Assembly: GCA_011321845.1 (NCBI GenBank)
Contig: DROQ01000055.1
Coordinates: 1 to 64,000, forward strand
Origin: Planctomycetota bacterium
Lineage (GTDB): Bacteria > Planctomycetota > UBA1135 > GCA-002748355
DNA: 64,000 nt
Reading direction: 5' to 3'
Of this stretch, positions 37,160 through 45,750 are shown piece after piece. A model generated the notes under the pieces. That model had not been told where the DNA came from. It was given only the letters and a program-made list of their open reading frames with translations, and ran no database searches. Both the position numbers and the translations under genes were made by a program. Position 1 is the stretch's first letter. The number at the start of each line of letters is the position of its first letter.

Positions 37160-39737
37160 GCCGGATCCCCGCCCCCCGGCCCAGCCGAAGAGCGGGGACC
37201 ACCGCGCATAGCATCGAGATCCCAAAGGCCAGGAGTCCCACCCAGAAGCATTCCCGCCAGGGAAGATAAAAAGGGAGGTCCAACCCGCTGACCCCGCGCA
37301 GGCCGCGCACCAGCACCCAAGACAGGGGCAAACCCGCCACCACGGTGAGAAGAAAGGTCAAAAACCCGACAACCACCGACTCCACTCCAAGCAGAGCGAA
37401 GAAACCGGGGCGCGTCACCCCCAACGCCCGCAGAACCCAGTTCTCCCGCGCCCGCGCCATCGTCGCGAGGGTCATCAGGTTGACCTGCCCCGTCCCCGCG
37501 AGCACGAGCAACAAGAGCAGCAGAACGTCGAAGAATCTGAAGTCCCGGTCCACGTCCCCCAGGTGGAAGCGCTCGACCTCCCAGCCGCTCCGCACCCATC
37601 CCAGCCTGGCCTTGTCCTGGTAGACCGCCCGGATCCCACGCTCGACAGCTTCGGGCGAGGCTCCCTTTTCCAGCCCGATCTGGAAGTCGCCCGAGCGGTC
37701 CACGTCCAAGCAAAAATCCCGGTGGAACCAGGACAGGTCCACCAGCGCGAAGGCCCGCTCGTCCGGGAAGAAGCCCGCCCGGTCACTGATGGCGAGAACC
37801 TTGTAGGGGACGATCTTGCCTCCCCCCACCGAGATGGGGACTTCGCTGCCGGGGACAAGACCTCGGAGCCGGGCGAGCCGGGTGCTCACGACCATGCTCC
37901 GCTCGGCTTTCATCCGCTTCAACAGCTCCGGGCCAAAAGGGGCCCCCAGCCTGGCAAGCTCCTCGCTCTGGGTCCCGCGGGTCAAAAAAGGAAGCGCCGC
38001 CCGCGCCCCGAGGGGGAGGACCGCGCGCACTCCCGGCAGTGCCCGCAGCTTTGCCCAGTCTTGGCGGGATAGAGCCTCTCCCCGCACAAAGAGGTAGTCC
38101 CGCATCCCCGCCCGCGAAAAGGCACGGATCTCCTCCTTGAGCGAGCCCGTGAGCCCTTTGAGCCCGACCATGGCAAGGGCGACCAGGGTCAGACCGGCCA
38201 CAGCCGAGGCAACCCGGGCAGGCGCGCGCAGGAGGTTCTTGCGCACGAGGAAACAGGCCAGAGGCAGCCGCCTCTCCAGCAGCCTCAGGGGGAGGTTCCC
38301 CAGCCTCCGCACCAGCCCCGGGGCGAGGAGCAAAACCCCGAAAAAGACTCCTACCACCAGGCCAAGCTCCAGCAGCACCAGACCCGCGCCCCCACCCTCC
38401 TCCCTGAGGAGAGGCGTCATCGCCAGATACGCCATGGGAAGGGCGAGGACGAGGGTCGCGAACAAAAAGACATTCACTCCCCGGAGAAGGTCCGCCGGCG
38501 GCGCCAGATCCCGCACAAAGAGAATGCGCCTCGGGGTCAGCCGTCGGACCTTGAGTAGGGGAAACGCAGCCCCCACCAGGGTGAAGAAAGCGCCCAAGCC
38601 CATGATCCAGAGGAGGGGCTTCCAGGGGATCTCGAAGGTCACGATCGTCTTGCCCAAGCCGAGGGTCGTGATCCCCGCCCCCGCGAAGAGCTTGGCCAGC
38701 AACAAGCCCAAGCCCAGGCCCAGGACCGAACCCAGGACAGCCAGCAAACAGGCCTCCACGAAAAAGGTCATGGCCACCTGACCCTGCGTCGCTCCCAGAC
38801 AGCGCAGGATCCCGACCCGCCGCATTCGCTCGGCCAGCGCGTGGGAGAGGGTGTGAAAGATCACGAACATCCCGAGCGCCAGGGCAAGGCTCCCCAAAAC
38901 CTTGACTCCGTTGCGAAAGGCCCGCTCGTCGGCATCCTCCCCGATCATCGCGCTCCGTCGGTCGTCGATCAAAAAGCGACCTGAAAGGCTCTTTTTGAGC
39001 CCATCCACGGGAAAGCCCTCCGTCCGCTTCACCTGGAAGACGGGGCTCAGGGCGGGAGAGAGCTTGCGGGCCAGGCCGAAGGAACCGAGGATCACCAGAC
39101 CTCCCTGCCGCCGGGCCAGGCGCAGCGGTTGGAGGATGCCCTTGACGACGAGGACTTCTTCCGACTTCCAGGAATCCGCTTTCGCCCGGGGGGGAGTCCA
39201 TTTTCCGTCCTTGCAGTCGGCCGGAGTGATCCTCGGGAGAGAGCGGATCCGAAACCGGGATCCCGGGCGCAGGCCAAAGGTCTCCGCCAGGGCCGGCCCC
39301 ACAAGGACCATGTGAAAAGGATCCAACTCGCTCAGGTCCTTACCCTCGGCCACGAGGTAATGCCCAAAGAGTTTCTGCCCCCTCGGCATGAGCCCAAAGA
39401 GAATGCAGACCTCCTTGCGCCCCTGCCCGGCTCCCTCTCCCTGTTCCGCAAGAACAGGGACCTGACCGATCAGCCCCAGGCGCTGGATCCCGTCCTGGCG
39501 CGCGAGGTACTCCTGGTGTTCCCCCAGGCGCTTCAGCCCGTCCCGGGGACGCAACTCCAGGTCCACCCGCCCGAAATCCCCCCGTTTCTGCACGAGTTGG
39601 CTCAGGATGGTGTTGTGATCCAAAACGTGGACCGAAGTCACCACCGCCACGCCCAGCAACACCCCAAACAGGGTCAGGACATGGCGCAGGGGCTCAGATC
39701 GAAAGCTCTTCCAAACGAGAAAAAACAGCAGCCGCAT
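37149..39737 (-). CDS. FtsX-type ABC transporter permease (two FtsX modules)
   Basis: This 862-aa protein starts with a membrane helix (RHVLTLFGVLLGVAVVTSVHV), then a periplasmic MacB-like domain and a first FtsX helix block near 280-400 (VKVLGSLALALGMFVIFHTL; ACLLAVLGSVLGLGLGLLLA). A central helix region precedes a second periplasmic part. The last helix block (VLLLLLLVLAGTGQVNLMTL; GFLTFLLTVVAGLPLSWVLV; CFWVGLLAFGISMLCAVVPAL) is the C-terminal FtsX domain. This architecture matches the large duplicated permeases of MacB/LolCDE-like systems, which move lipoproteins or hydrophobic substrates rather than small solutes. It overlaps the ATPase gene by 44 bp. Confidence 0.88.
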   Translation of the reverse strand: MRLLFFLVWKSFRSEPLRHVLTLFGVLLGVAVVTSVHVLDHNTILSQLVQKRGDFGRVDLELRPRDGLKRLGEHQEYLARQDGIQRLGLIGQVPVLAEQGEGAGQGRKEVCILFGLMPRGQKLFGHYLVAEGKDLSELDPFHMVLVGPALAETFGLRPGSRFRIRSLPRITPADCKDGKWTPPRAKADSWKSEEVLVVKGILQPLRLARRQGGLVILGSFGLARKLSPALSPVFQVKRTEGFPVDGLKKSLSGRFLIDDRRSAMIGEDADERAFRNGVKVLGSLALALGMFVIFHTLSHALAERMRRVGILRCLGATQGQVAMTFFVEACLLAVLGSVLGLGLGLLLAKLFAGAGITTLGLGKTIVTFEIPWKPLLWIMGLGAFFTLVGAAFPLLKVRRLTPRRILFVRDLAPPADLLRGVNVFLFATLVLALPMAYLAMTPLLREEGGGAGLVLLELGLVVGVFFGVLLLAPGLVRRLGNLPLRLLERRLPLACFLVRKNLLRAPARVASAVAGLTLVALAMVGLKGLTGSLKEEIRAFSRAGMRDYLFVRGEALSRQDWAKLRALPGVRAVLPLGARAALPFLTRGTQSEELARLGAPFGPELLKRMKAERSMVVSTRLARLRGLVPGSEVPISVGGGKIVPYKVLAISDRAGFFPDERAFALVDLSWFHRDFCLDVDRSGDFQIGLEKGASPEAVERGIRAVYQDKARLGWVRSGWEVERFHLGDVDRDFRFFDVLLLLLLVLAGTGQVNLMTLATMARARENWVLRALGVTRPGFFALLGVESVVVGFLTFLLTVVAGLPLSWVLVRGLRGVSGLDLPFYLPWRECFWVGLLAFGISMLCAVVPALRLGRGAGIRPTD

Positions 39738-40437
39738 CGAGTCCTGGCCCCGTCAAGGAATGAGAGGGATCGAGTCGCCCGTCCCTCAAAAAGAGAACGC
39801 GATCCCCATAGGCCGCGTCTCGTGGGTTGTGCGTCACAAGGAGAATGGAAATCCCATAGCGCTCCCGCACCTTGGAGAAAAGGCGCATGGTTTCCTCTCC
39901 TGCCTTGGAGGAGAGATTCCCCGTGGGTTCATCGCAAAGGAGGACCGGTGGCCGTTGAGCGATGGCCCTTGCGATCCCCACCCGCTGCATCTCGCCGCCC
40001 GAGAGGCCGTGGGGCTGCCGGTCCAGGAGTTTCTGGAGATCCAAAACCTCCACCACCTCCTCCAGCTCCCGCTGGTGCATGGCGGGATCCTTCCCGGCGA
40101 TCAGCAGAGGCAGGATGATGTTTTCGCGGACACTGAGATCCGGGAGGAGCTGAAAGAACTGGAAGACATAGCCCAGGTACCGCCTCCTGAGGATGGTCCG
40201 CTTTCGCTGGGATTGGGCGAAGAGATCCGTCCCCCCGAGCAGAACGGTTCCCCGATCGGGTGTTTCGAGGCCGCCGAGGAGATGCAGGAGGGTGGTCTTG
40301 CCCGATCCCGAGGGTCCCATCACGGTAACGAAGGCCCCCTCTTCGAGGGTGAGGGAGACCTCCTGGAGCACAAAGGAATCGGCGCCTTCCCGGGGGGACC
40401 AAGCGAGGGAAGTGGCGACGAGGATGGGTGACTTCAT
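39694..40437 (-). CDS. ABC transporter ATP-binding protein (MacB/LolD-like)
   Basis: The track runs to 40710, but similarity begins at MKSPILVATSLAW, so I start there; ATGs 9 and 12 nt upstream are alternatives and none has a clear ribosome site. About 247 aa. Walker A is GPSGSGKTT, the Q-loop is at YVFQFFQLLPDLSVREN, the signature is LSGGEMQR, and Walker B is VLLCDEPTGNL. The switch His lies in LLVTHNPRDA. FQFFQLLPDLSVRENI and DEPTGNL are typical of LolD/MacB ATPases. It powers the FtsX-type permease that follows. Confidence 0.9.
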   Translation of the reverse strand: MKSPILVATSLAWSPREGADSFVLQEVSLTLEEGAFVTVMGPSGSGKTTLLHLLGGLETPDRGTVLLGGTDLFAQSQRKRTILRRRYLGYVFQFFQLLPDLSVRENIILPLLIAGKDPAMHQRELEEVVEVLDLQKLLDRQPHGLSGGEMQRVGIARAIAQRPPVLLCDEPTGNLSSKAGEETMRLFSKVRERYGISILLVTHNPRDAAYGDRVLFLRDGRLDPSHSLTGPGLDAAAVFSRLEELSI

Positions 40438-40683
40438 GCGCTGCATCATGGAGGAGCCACGGGGAGGATCAAGCGCCCTTCTCCCCTTCTCAGCCAAGCT
40501 TTCCTTTCGGCGACATGAATTCTTATGCAAAAATGCATCCCAAGATAGAGACCTTTTTATGGAGCTTCTCCCTTTTTTCTCAAACTTGAGACAGAGAGGC
40601 GGCCAAAGAGGGAAACAACTCTCTCCAAACTCTGCCTCCTTTCGGCCCCAACCCCGGCATTTAGCCCTTTTTTTCAGGAATTC

Positions 40684-40707
40684 CTTGGGATTCAGGGAAA
40701 TCCCAAG
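40684..40707. promoter_or_regulatory. Perfect 9-bp inverted repeat upstream of the sigma-54-like promoter
   Basis: CTTGGGATT, a 6-nt spacer, then AATCCCAAG. It sits about 25 bp upstream of the candidate -24 element, a position fit for an activator or repressor site. No family is assigned. Confidence 0.5.
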
Positions 40708-40730
40708 CAAATCCTCCCATTAGGGGTCCC

Positions 40731-40746
40731 TGGCATTACTCTTGCT
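40731..40746 (+). promoter_or_regulatory. Candidate sigma-54 (-24/-12) promoter
   Basis: TGGCATTACTCTTGCT matches the RpoN consensus TGGCACG-N4-TTGCW: GG and GC are separated by exactly 10 nt and the flanking TGGCA and TTGCT are kept. The predicted start of transcription would lie about 10 nt before the ATG, leaving a very short leader without a Shine-Dalgarno site. Confidence 0.5.
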
Positions 40747-40767
40747 ATTTCAATCCGCATTCTCATT

Positions 40768-42291
40768 ATGACCCGAATTGACCCACAACCCCCCCTGACC
40801 AGGAAAGAGCCGGTCCTCATCATCGATGACGACCGGGAGATTCGGGGGATCTTGCAGGAGAGGCTCCAGATCGAGGGCTTGGAATCGGCCGCCGCCGCCT
40901 CGGGCGAAGAGGGTCTCAGCCTCTTCCTCGCCCGGCTCGCCCAGGGAAGGCCCTTCTCCACCCTCATTCTGGATATCCGCATGAAGGGGATCTCAGGGAT
41001 CGAACTGCTCAAACTGATCCGGCTGATCGACCAGAACTCGACCATCTTGATGATTTCGGGGTTGGGGGATCTGAGCAAAGCCGTCCTCTGCCTCCGACAC
41101 GGGGCCGACGACTACCTCAGCAAACCCATCAAAATTTGGGACCTCAAGGCCAGACTGACCACGGCCCAGGGGCGAAGAAACGCCATCACCCATCGTCAGG
41201 GTGGCGAAACGAACAAGGGACTGCGTTGGGGGACCGCCTTCATCCCCCAGGTTCCACACGAGATTTCCTCTGCGTTGGATTCGGCTACCTCGATACCGGG
41301 AGATGAATCACCGGAAGAAGCGAGCAATTCTGGACCAGGAGAAGGGGGCCAGGATGCTTTGGGCCTTGTTCATGGCCCTACCGACGCGAAGGAGAGCATG
41401 AAAAGTCCGGGTCCACCGATGGATCCCGAGGTTCTCGAGACCGGAAGAGAGGAAAAAGGACAGAAGGGCAGAAAGGGAGGATCTTTTCAAGACGCTCCCA
41501 AGCGCGGGAAGGGCGAAACCCGCGCGAAAGCCGCAAGGGAGAGCGGCGCCCTCGAATCCGGTCCCGGGAAAAAGGCACCTCTGGCGCCATCGGACCCGGC
41601 ATCTCATTCAGGGGAGGAGGCTAGGCTGCGTGCGGCCTCCCCCCTGGATGTTTTTTTCTTCCTCATCGAACGTCTGGAGAACCAGGAAGTCGGCTGGGCG
41701 GGACACTCCAAGAGACTCTCCCAGTTCCTCTGCAAAGCGGCTGCCTTGCTCGTCCAGGATTTGGACTTGGGACCCCAGGATCTGGACGCCTTGAGGCTCG
41801 CGGGTCTCATCCACAACCTCGGACTTATCCGGGTCCATGGAACCCTTGGGCAAGGCTTTGCCCTCCCCCCCCACGCCTCCACCTCCCCCAAGAAAATCGA
41901 CCCTTCCCTGCTCGAAGACCTGACACTCCCCGCACGGGTCCTGGAGGGACTCCTTCCTTTTTTGGAGCCAAGGCACAGACAGGCCGGGGAGATCGCCCAG
42001 GGAATCCTGGAACAGGCTGGACGTATCCGGCGGCAGCTCCAGGAATACGACGCCATCCTCGACAAAAAACAGGAGAAAGGCGGGGAAGAGGCGCAGGAGA
42101 AAAGAGCCGAACTCCTCGGCTTTTTTTTCGAGCTGGCGGATCTCTGCTTCCACGCGGGAGAAGAAGGTTTGGATCTCAGCACCCCTCCCCATCCCACCTC
42201 CATCGAGGCCTATGCCGATAAGATCGGCTTCCCCCTCGAGAAGACCTGGGAGACCCTCTCCCGCATCAGCGACGGGTCCGCCCAGACATAA
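40768..42291 (+). CDS. Response-regulator receiver protein with degenerate HD-GYP-like output domain
   Basis: This 507-aa protein has an N-terminal receiver domain (about 15-130) with the acidic pair Asp20/Asp21, phosphoacceptor Asp69 (LILDIRMKG) and Lys119 (YLSKPIK), so phosphorylation should be possible. A low-complexity Gly/Lys/Glu-rich linker spans about 150-285. The C-terminal helical domain matches the HD-GYP start (GHSKRLSQFLCKAAALL ... LRLAGLIHNLGLIRV), but the metal-binding HD is HN and no GYP motif follows, so c-di-GMP hydrolysis is unlikely. It may act as a binding or scaffold output. The 3' end overlaps ogt (convergent) by 26 bp. Confidence 0.8.
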   Translation: MTRIDPQPPLTRKEPVLIIDDDREIRGILQERLQIEGLESAAAASGEEGLSLFLARLAQGRPFSTLILDIRMKGISGIELLKLIRLIDQNSTILMISGLGDLSKAVLCLRHGADDYLSKPIKIWDLKARLTTAQGRRNAITHRQGGETNKGLRWGTAFIPQVPHEISSALDSATSIPGDESPEEASNSGPGEGGQDALGLVHGPTDAKESMKSPGPPMDPEVLETGREEKGQKGRKGGSFQDAPKRGKGETRAKAARESGALESGPGKKAPLAPSDPASHSGEEARLRAASPLDVFFFLIERLENQEVGWAGHSKRLSQFLCKAAALLVQDLDLGPQDLDALRLAGLIHNLGLIRVHGTLGQGFALPPHASTSPKKIDPSLLEDLTLPARVLEGLLPFLEPRHRQAGEIAQGILEQAGRIRRQLQEYDAILDKKQEKGGEEAQEKRAELLGFFFELADLCFHAGEEGLDLSTPPHPTSIEAYADKIGFPLEKTWETLSRISDGSAQT

Positions 42292-42886
42292 TCTCGAGGG
42301 GTCCTCCGGATTCCTCCCAGCCCTTCCAACCTTCCCGGCGCAGGAGCTCCATTTTGAGTCCCAACCCTGCGTTGCCGAATTTCCCCGGGCCGTTCGATGC
42401 CACCACTCTGTGGCAGGGGACAAAGAGGGGGATGGGGTTGTTCCTCATCGCAGTCCCGACCGCCCGCGCCGCCCGGGCAGCCCCAGCCCGTTCCGCCAGT
42501 TCGCCATAGGTCACAACCCTGCCTGGAAGGACCGCCTGGAGTGCCTTCCAAACCCGGAGCCGGAATGCCGTCCCCCGCAGATCCAGGGGTAAGGGGAGGG
42601 AAAACACATGGGAAGCCACCTCCAAGTCCCATTCCTCCACAAAGGCCGCGGCCTGATCCAAAAGCCCCTGGATCCCTCCCACCAGGCGAGGGTCCCGGCC
42701 CTCGGTGGAGGGAGGGAGCTGGAGTTGCCTCCGCAGCAAGGCCTCAAAAGCCTCCTCGCTGGTCCCCGGCAGAGCAAGAGCCAGGATGCCCAGCGGGCCA
42801 GCCGCCAGCCGATAGATCCCACCCCCCGGCCCTCGCAGCCTGGTCTTGCGCAGCTCCGTCTCCCTCTCCTTGCTCCACCGCGTCAA
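42266..42886 (-). CDS. ogt: Methylated-DNA--protein-cysteine S-methyltransferase
   Basis: It repairs O6-alkylguanine by moving the alkyl group to its own cysteine. The 206-aa sequence has the wing and recognition segments TAFRLRVWKALQAVLPGRV and TYGELAERAGAARAARAVG, the Asn-hinge MRNNPIPLFVPCHRVV with the acceptor Cys in PCHRV, and the closing GKFGNAGLGLKMELLRREG. The N-terminal half is divergent, as usual for Ogt. It is a single-gene unit, convergent with the receiver gene and divergent from the glycosyltransferase gene. Confidence 0.93.
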   Translation of the reverse strand: MTRWSKERETELRKTRLRGPGGGIYRLAAGPLGILALALPGTSEEAFEALLRRQLQLPPSTEGRDPRLVGGIQGLLDQAAAFVEEWDLEVASHVFSLPLPLDLRGTAFRLRVWKALQAVLPGRVVTYGELAERAGAARAARAVGTAMRNNPIPLFVPCHRVVASNGPGKFGNAGLGLKMELLRREGWKGWEESGGPLEIMSGRTRR

Positions 42887-42920
42887 GATCCCGTCCTCCT
42901 AGCGCCGATAAATCCATCCT

Positions 42921-44366
42921 ATGGGCCATTCCCCTCCAGGCAGATCCCGCCCCCGAGTCACCGTCGTCATCCCCAGTTGGAATGGACGCGGGCTCCTCGA
43001 ATCCTGCCTCGAGGCCTTGGAGGCAGCATACCAGAGGACCGGCCTCCCCGACGCCGTTCTGGTCGTCGACAACGGCAGCGAGGACGGGACCATGGAGTGG
43101 CTGCGCGACCTGGGCAAGCCCCGCGTCTCCTGCCTGCCTCTGGCTCGGAACCATGGCTTCGCCTTCGCCTGCAACCGCGGAGTGGAGGCCGCCGAAAGCG
43201 AGTGGATCCTCATCCTCAACAACGACACGATCCCCGCCCCCCGCATGGTCCAAAAACTCATGGAGGCGGAGGAAAGGGAGGGAAATGCAGCCGTCCCCCT
43301 CCTCTGCGCCCCGGTCGCCAACTACGTCAAGGGCAAACAGCTCATCCCCCTCCTCGCGGGGGAAGACGAGAACAGCGTCTCCGCGATCGAAGCGCGGCTG
43401 GCTGATTGCGCCGAGGGAATGGTCGAGGATGTGCGGGAACTTTCGGGGCTCTGCCTCCTCCTGCGCAGGAAGCACTACCTCGATCTGGGGGGTTTCGACG
43501 AGCGTTTCGGACTGGGCAACTTCGAGGACGACGACCTCTGCTTCCGGTTTCGAAGGATGGGAGGCCGTCTCCTGATCGTCCGTGACAGCTATGTCCATCA
43601 CCTGGGAAACAGGACCTTCATCGCCCTGGGAATGGACTATGAGAAGGATCTGGAAGAAAAGCGGCAGGTCTTCTTGAAGAAATGGGAGAGAGACCCTCTC
43701 TTCCTTCTGGAGAAACATTCCCTCGAGTGGGAAGCCTCCCAGTTCCTGCCCTCCCTGGAGCGGGCACAACTCCCCTCGGACCAGACCCCCTGGCTCCGAC
43801 GCCTCCAAGCCAAGACCTACGGAGCGCTGGACCAGCCCCAGAGAGCCCTCTTGGCCTGGAGGGAATACCTGGGACACTGCCCCAAGGATACCGAAGCGCG
43901 CTCGACCGAAGCCCTCCTGCTCTTCCAGATGGGAAGGTCGTTGGAAGCCCGGAAGACCCTGAGCCGCACCCTGGACGAGTGCTGGTTCGGACCCGTCTTC
44001 GCGGCGAGCCTGCTGACCCAGGTGGCCAGGCAACTCCATCACGAAGCCCCAGGCGAAGCCGAAGACTACCTCCGCTACGCCCTCGACATCCGCCCCGACT
44101 TCGTCCCCGGCCTGAACCTCAAGGCGGTCTGGGCCATCGAACAGGGCAGGTTCCAGGAGGCCGAGCACATTCTCCAGCCCTTCCGTCAAAAAGAAGATCC
44201 CGACCTCTGGAACAACCTCGGGATCGCCCTCTACCAGCAGGGGAAGGCGCCGGAGGCTCTCGAGGCTTTCAGCGAGGCCGCCCGCAGAGGAGGCCCCCAA
44301 TCCCCGGCCGCCCGCAACCTGGAGGCTCTGCTCACCACTGGGAAGCAGCCTCCCGAAAGGCCCTGA
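42921..44366 (+). CDS. GT2-family glycosyltransferase with C-terminal TPR-like repeats
   Basis: In this 481-aa protein the GT-A domain occupies about 10-250: VTVVIPSWNGRGLLESCLEAL, VVDNGSEDGTMEWL, RNHGFAFACNRGVEAAES, the metal-binding region LILNNDTIP, and the acceptor-side motif GLGNFEDDDLCFRFRRMG. This order is that of rhamnosyl/galactofuranosyl-type GT2 enzymes that build surface polysaccharide. Residues about 290-480 are TPR-like helices (LLLFQMGRSLEARKTLSRTL; AVWAIEQGRFQEAEHILQPF; GIALYQQGKAPEALEAFSEA). Sugar donor and acceptor cannot be told. Convergent with trmFO (35-bp overlap). Confidence 0.88.
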   Translation: MGHSPPGRSRPRVTVVIPSWNGRGLLESCLEALEAAYQRTGLPDAVLVVDNGSEDGTMEWLRDLGKPRVSCLPLARNHGFAFACNRGVEAAESEWILILNNDTIPAPRMVQKLMEAEEREGNAAVPLLCAPVANYVKGKQLIPLLAGEDENSVSAIEARLADCAEGMVEDVRELSGLCLLLRRKHYLDLGGFDERFGLGNFEDDDLCFRFRRMGGRLLIVRDSYVHHLGNRTFIALGMDYEKDLEEKRQVFLKKWERDPLFLLEKHSLEWEASQFLPSLERAQLPSDQTPWLRRLQAKTYGALDQPQRALLAWREYLGHCPKDTEARSTEALLLFQMGRSLEARKTLSRTLDECWFGPVFAASLLTQVARQLHHEAPGEAEDYLRYALDIRPDFVPGLNLKAVWAIEQGRFQEAEHILQPFRQKEDPDLWNNLGIALYQQGKAPEALEAFSEAARRGGPQSPAARNLEALLTTGKQPPERP

Positions 44367-45633
44367 GCCCCCGTTCGAACTTCTTCTTCCTCCGGACCCG
44401 CTTGGGTCCGCGAACCTTGAGTTCGGGGAGGAGGCCCCAGTTGGCGTTCATCGGCTGGAAGTTCTCGGGGTTCGCCCCCGCGAGAAAGCGCACCAGCCCC
44501 CCCAACATGCTCTCCGGCGGTGGGACCACGGGCTCCTTCCCCAGGACCCGGCGCGCCGCGTTGGTCCCCGCCAACCATCCAGTCGCAGCGGACTCGAGAT
44601 AACCCTCGACCCCGCAGAGCACGCCCGCGACGAAGAATCCCTCCCGCTTCCGCAGCTCGAGAGTCGGTTCCAGCAGAGCCGGGGCGTTCAAAAAGGTGTT
44701 CCTGTGCATGACCCCGTAGCGGACGATCTCCGCACTCTCCAGGCCGGGGATCAGGGCGAGAACCTCTTTCTGATCCGGCCACCTGAGGCCGGTCTGGAAA
44801 CCGACCAGGCTCCACATGCGCCCCTCTGCGTCCTCCCGCCTGAGCTGGACCACGGCGAAAGGGCTCTTGCCCGTGCGCGGATCCACGATCCCCTTGGGCT
44901 TCATCGGCCCATGGGCGGGGGTCAGGTAGCCACGCCGGGCGATCTCCTCGATGGGCATGCAGCCCTCGAAAAACTCCAGCTTCTCCCAGTCATGGGGGAC
45001 ATGCTTCCTCGCCCGGGTAATGGCTTCGAAGAGCCTCCTGTACTCCTCCTCGGCCAGGGGGCAGTTGAGGTAGTCCGGCTCCTGTTCATAGCGTCCCTGG
45101 GCAAAAACCTTTTCCCGGTCCAAGCTCTCCCCCAGGACCACAGGCGCGGCCGCGTCATAGAAGGAGAGAAAGGCTTCCCCCAGGGTCTCCTGGATTCGCG
45201 CGGCCAGAGCCTCCGTGGTGAGCGGCCCCGTCGCCAGGACCAGCGGTCCATCCTCCGGCAACTCCACAAGCTCCCTGCCCTCCCGCTCGATCAGGGATTC
45301 CCGCTCCAAAGCAGCATCCACAAAGGCCGAAAATCGCTCCCGGTCCACGGCCAGGGCCCCCCCGGCCGCCACCTGGGCCTCGTCGGCGGCCGCCAGGATC
45401 AAAGATCCCAGCTCCCGCAACTCCGCCTGGAGCAGGCCCTTGGCGTTGGTTTCCCCCCTGCCGCCCAAGGAGTTGGAGCAGACCAGCTCCGCCGCCCGCC
45501 CCGTCCGGTGTGCCGGCGTCATCCGCCCCGGCCGCATCTCCACCAGCCGAACGGGGACACCCATCCTCGCGATGGCCATCGCCGCCTCCGAGCCGGCCAG
45601 CCCCGCCCCCACCACCAGAATCCGATCGCTCAT
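44332..45633 (-). CDS. trmFO: Methylenetetrahydrofolate--tRNA-(uracil-5-)-methyltransferase TrmFO
   Basis: This FAD- and folate-dependent enzyme makes m5U54 in tRNA. I start at ATG (MSDRILVVGAGLAGSEAA) with AAGGA six bases upstream rather than the longer track start; 433 aa is normal. Motifs: FAD-binding GAGLAGSEAA, then EMRP, AELVCSNSLGG, and the downstream DYLNCPL, EFFEGCMPIEEIARRG and MHRNTFLNAP, all typical of TrmFO rather than GidA. TrmFO replaces SAM-dependent TrmA in many bacterial lineages. It is a single gene, divergent from the Mrp-family ATPase. Confidence 0.95.
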   Translation of the reverse strand: MSDRILVVGAGLAGSEAAMAIARMGVPVRLVEMRPGRMTPAHRTGRAAELVCSNSLGGRGETNAKGLLQAELRELGSLILAAADEAQVAAGGALAVDRERFSAFVDAALERESLIEREGRELVELPEDGPLVLATGPLTTEALAARIQETLGEAFLSFYDAAAPVVLGESLDREKVFAQGRYEQEPDYLNCPLAEEEYRRLFEAITRARKHVPHDWEKLEFFEGCMPIEEIARRGYLTPAHGPMKPKGIVDPRTGKSPFAVVQLRREDAEGRMWSLVGFQTGLRWPDQKEVLALIPGLESAEIVRYGVMHRNTFLNAPALLEPTLELRKREGFFVAGVLCGVEGYLESAATGWLAGTNAARRVLGKEPVVPPPESMLGGLVRFLAGANPENFQPMNANWGLLPELKVRGPKRVRRKKKFERGLRAFREAASQW

Positions 45634-45750
45634 CCGCCGTCCTTTTTTCCTGCTTTCCCGTGACAAAACAGCCTGGATCTTGACAGCTCCCCGCCGGGGA
45701 TCTATCCCCTTCCCTCCCTTTTTCTTCAGACACCATTACAAGGAACGCCG

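Larger units (their letters stand above)
40438..40767. other. Intergenic region upstream of the receiver-domain gene
   Basis: This region of about 330 bp separates two divergent genes. It contains a short palindrome (TCTCAA-ac-TTGAGA, 40578-40591), a perfect 9-bp inverted repeat and a sigma-54-like promoter, the last two listed separately. No ORF with a ribosome site is seen. Confidence 0.6.
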
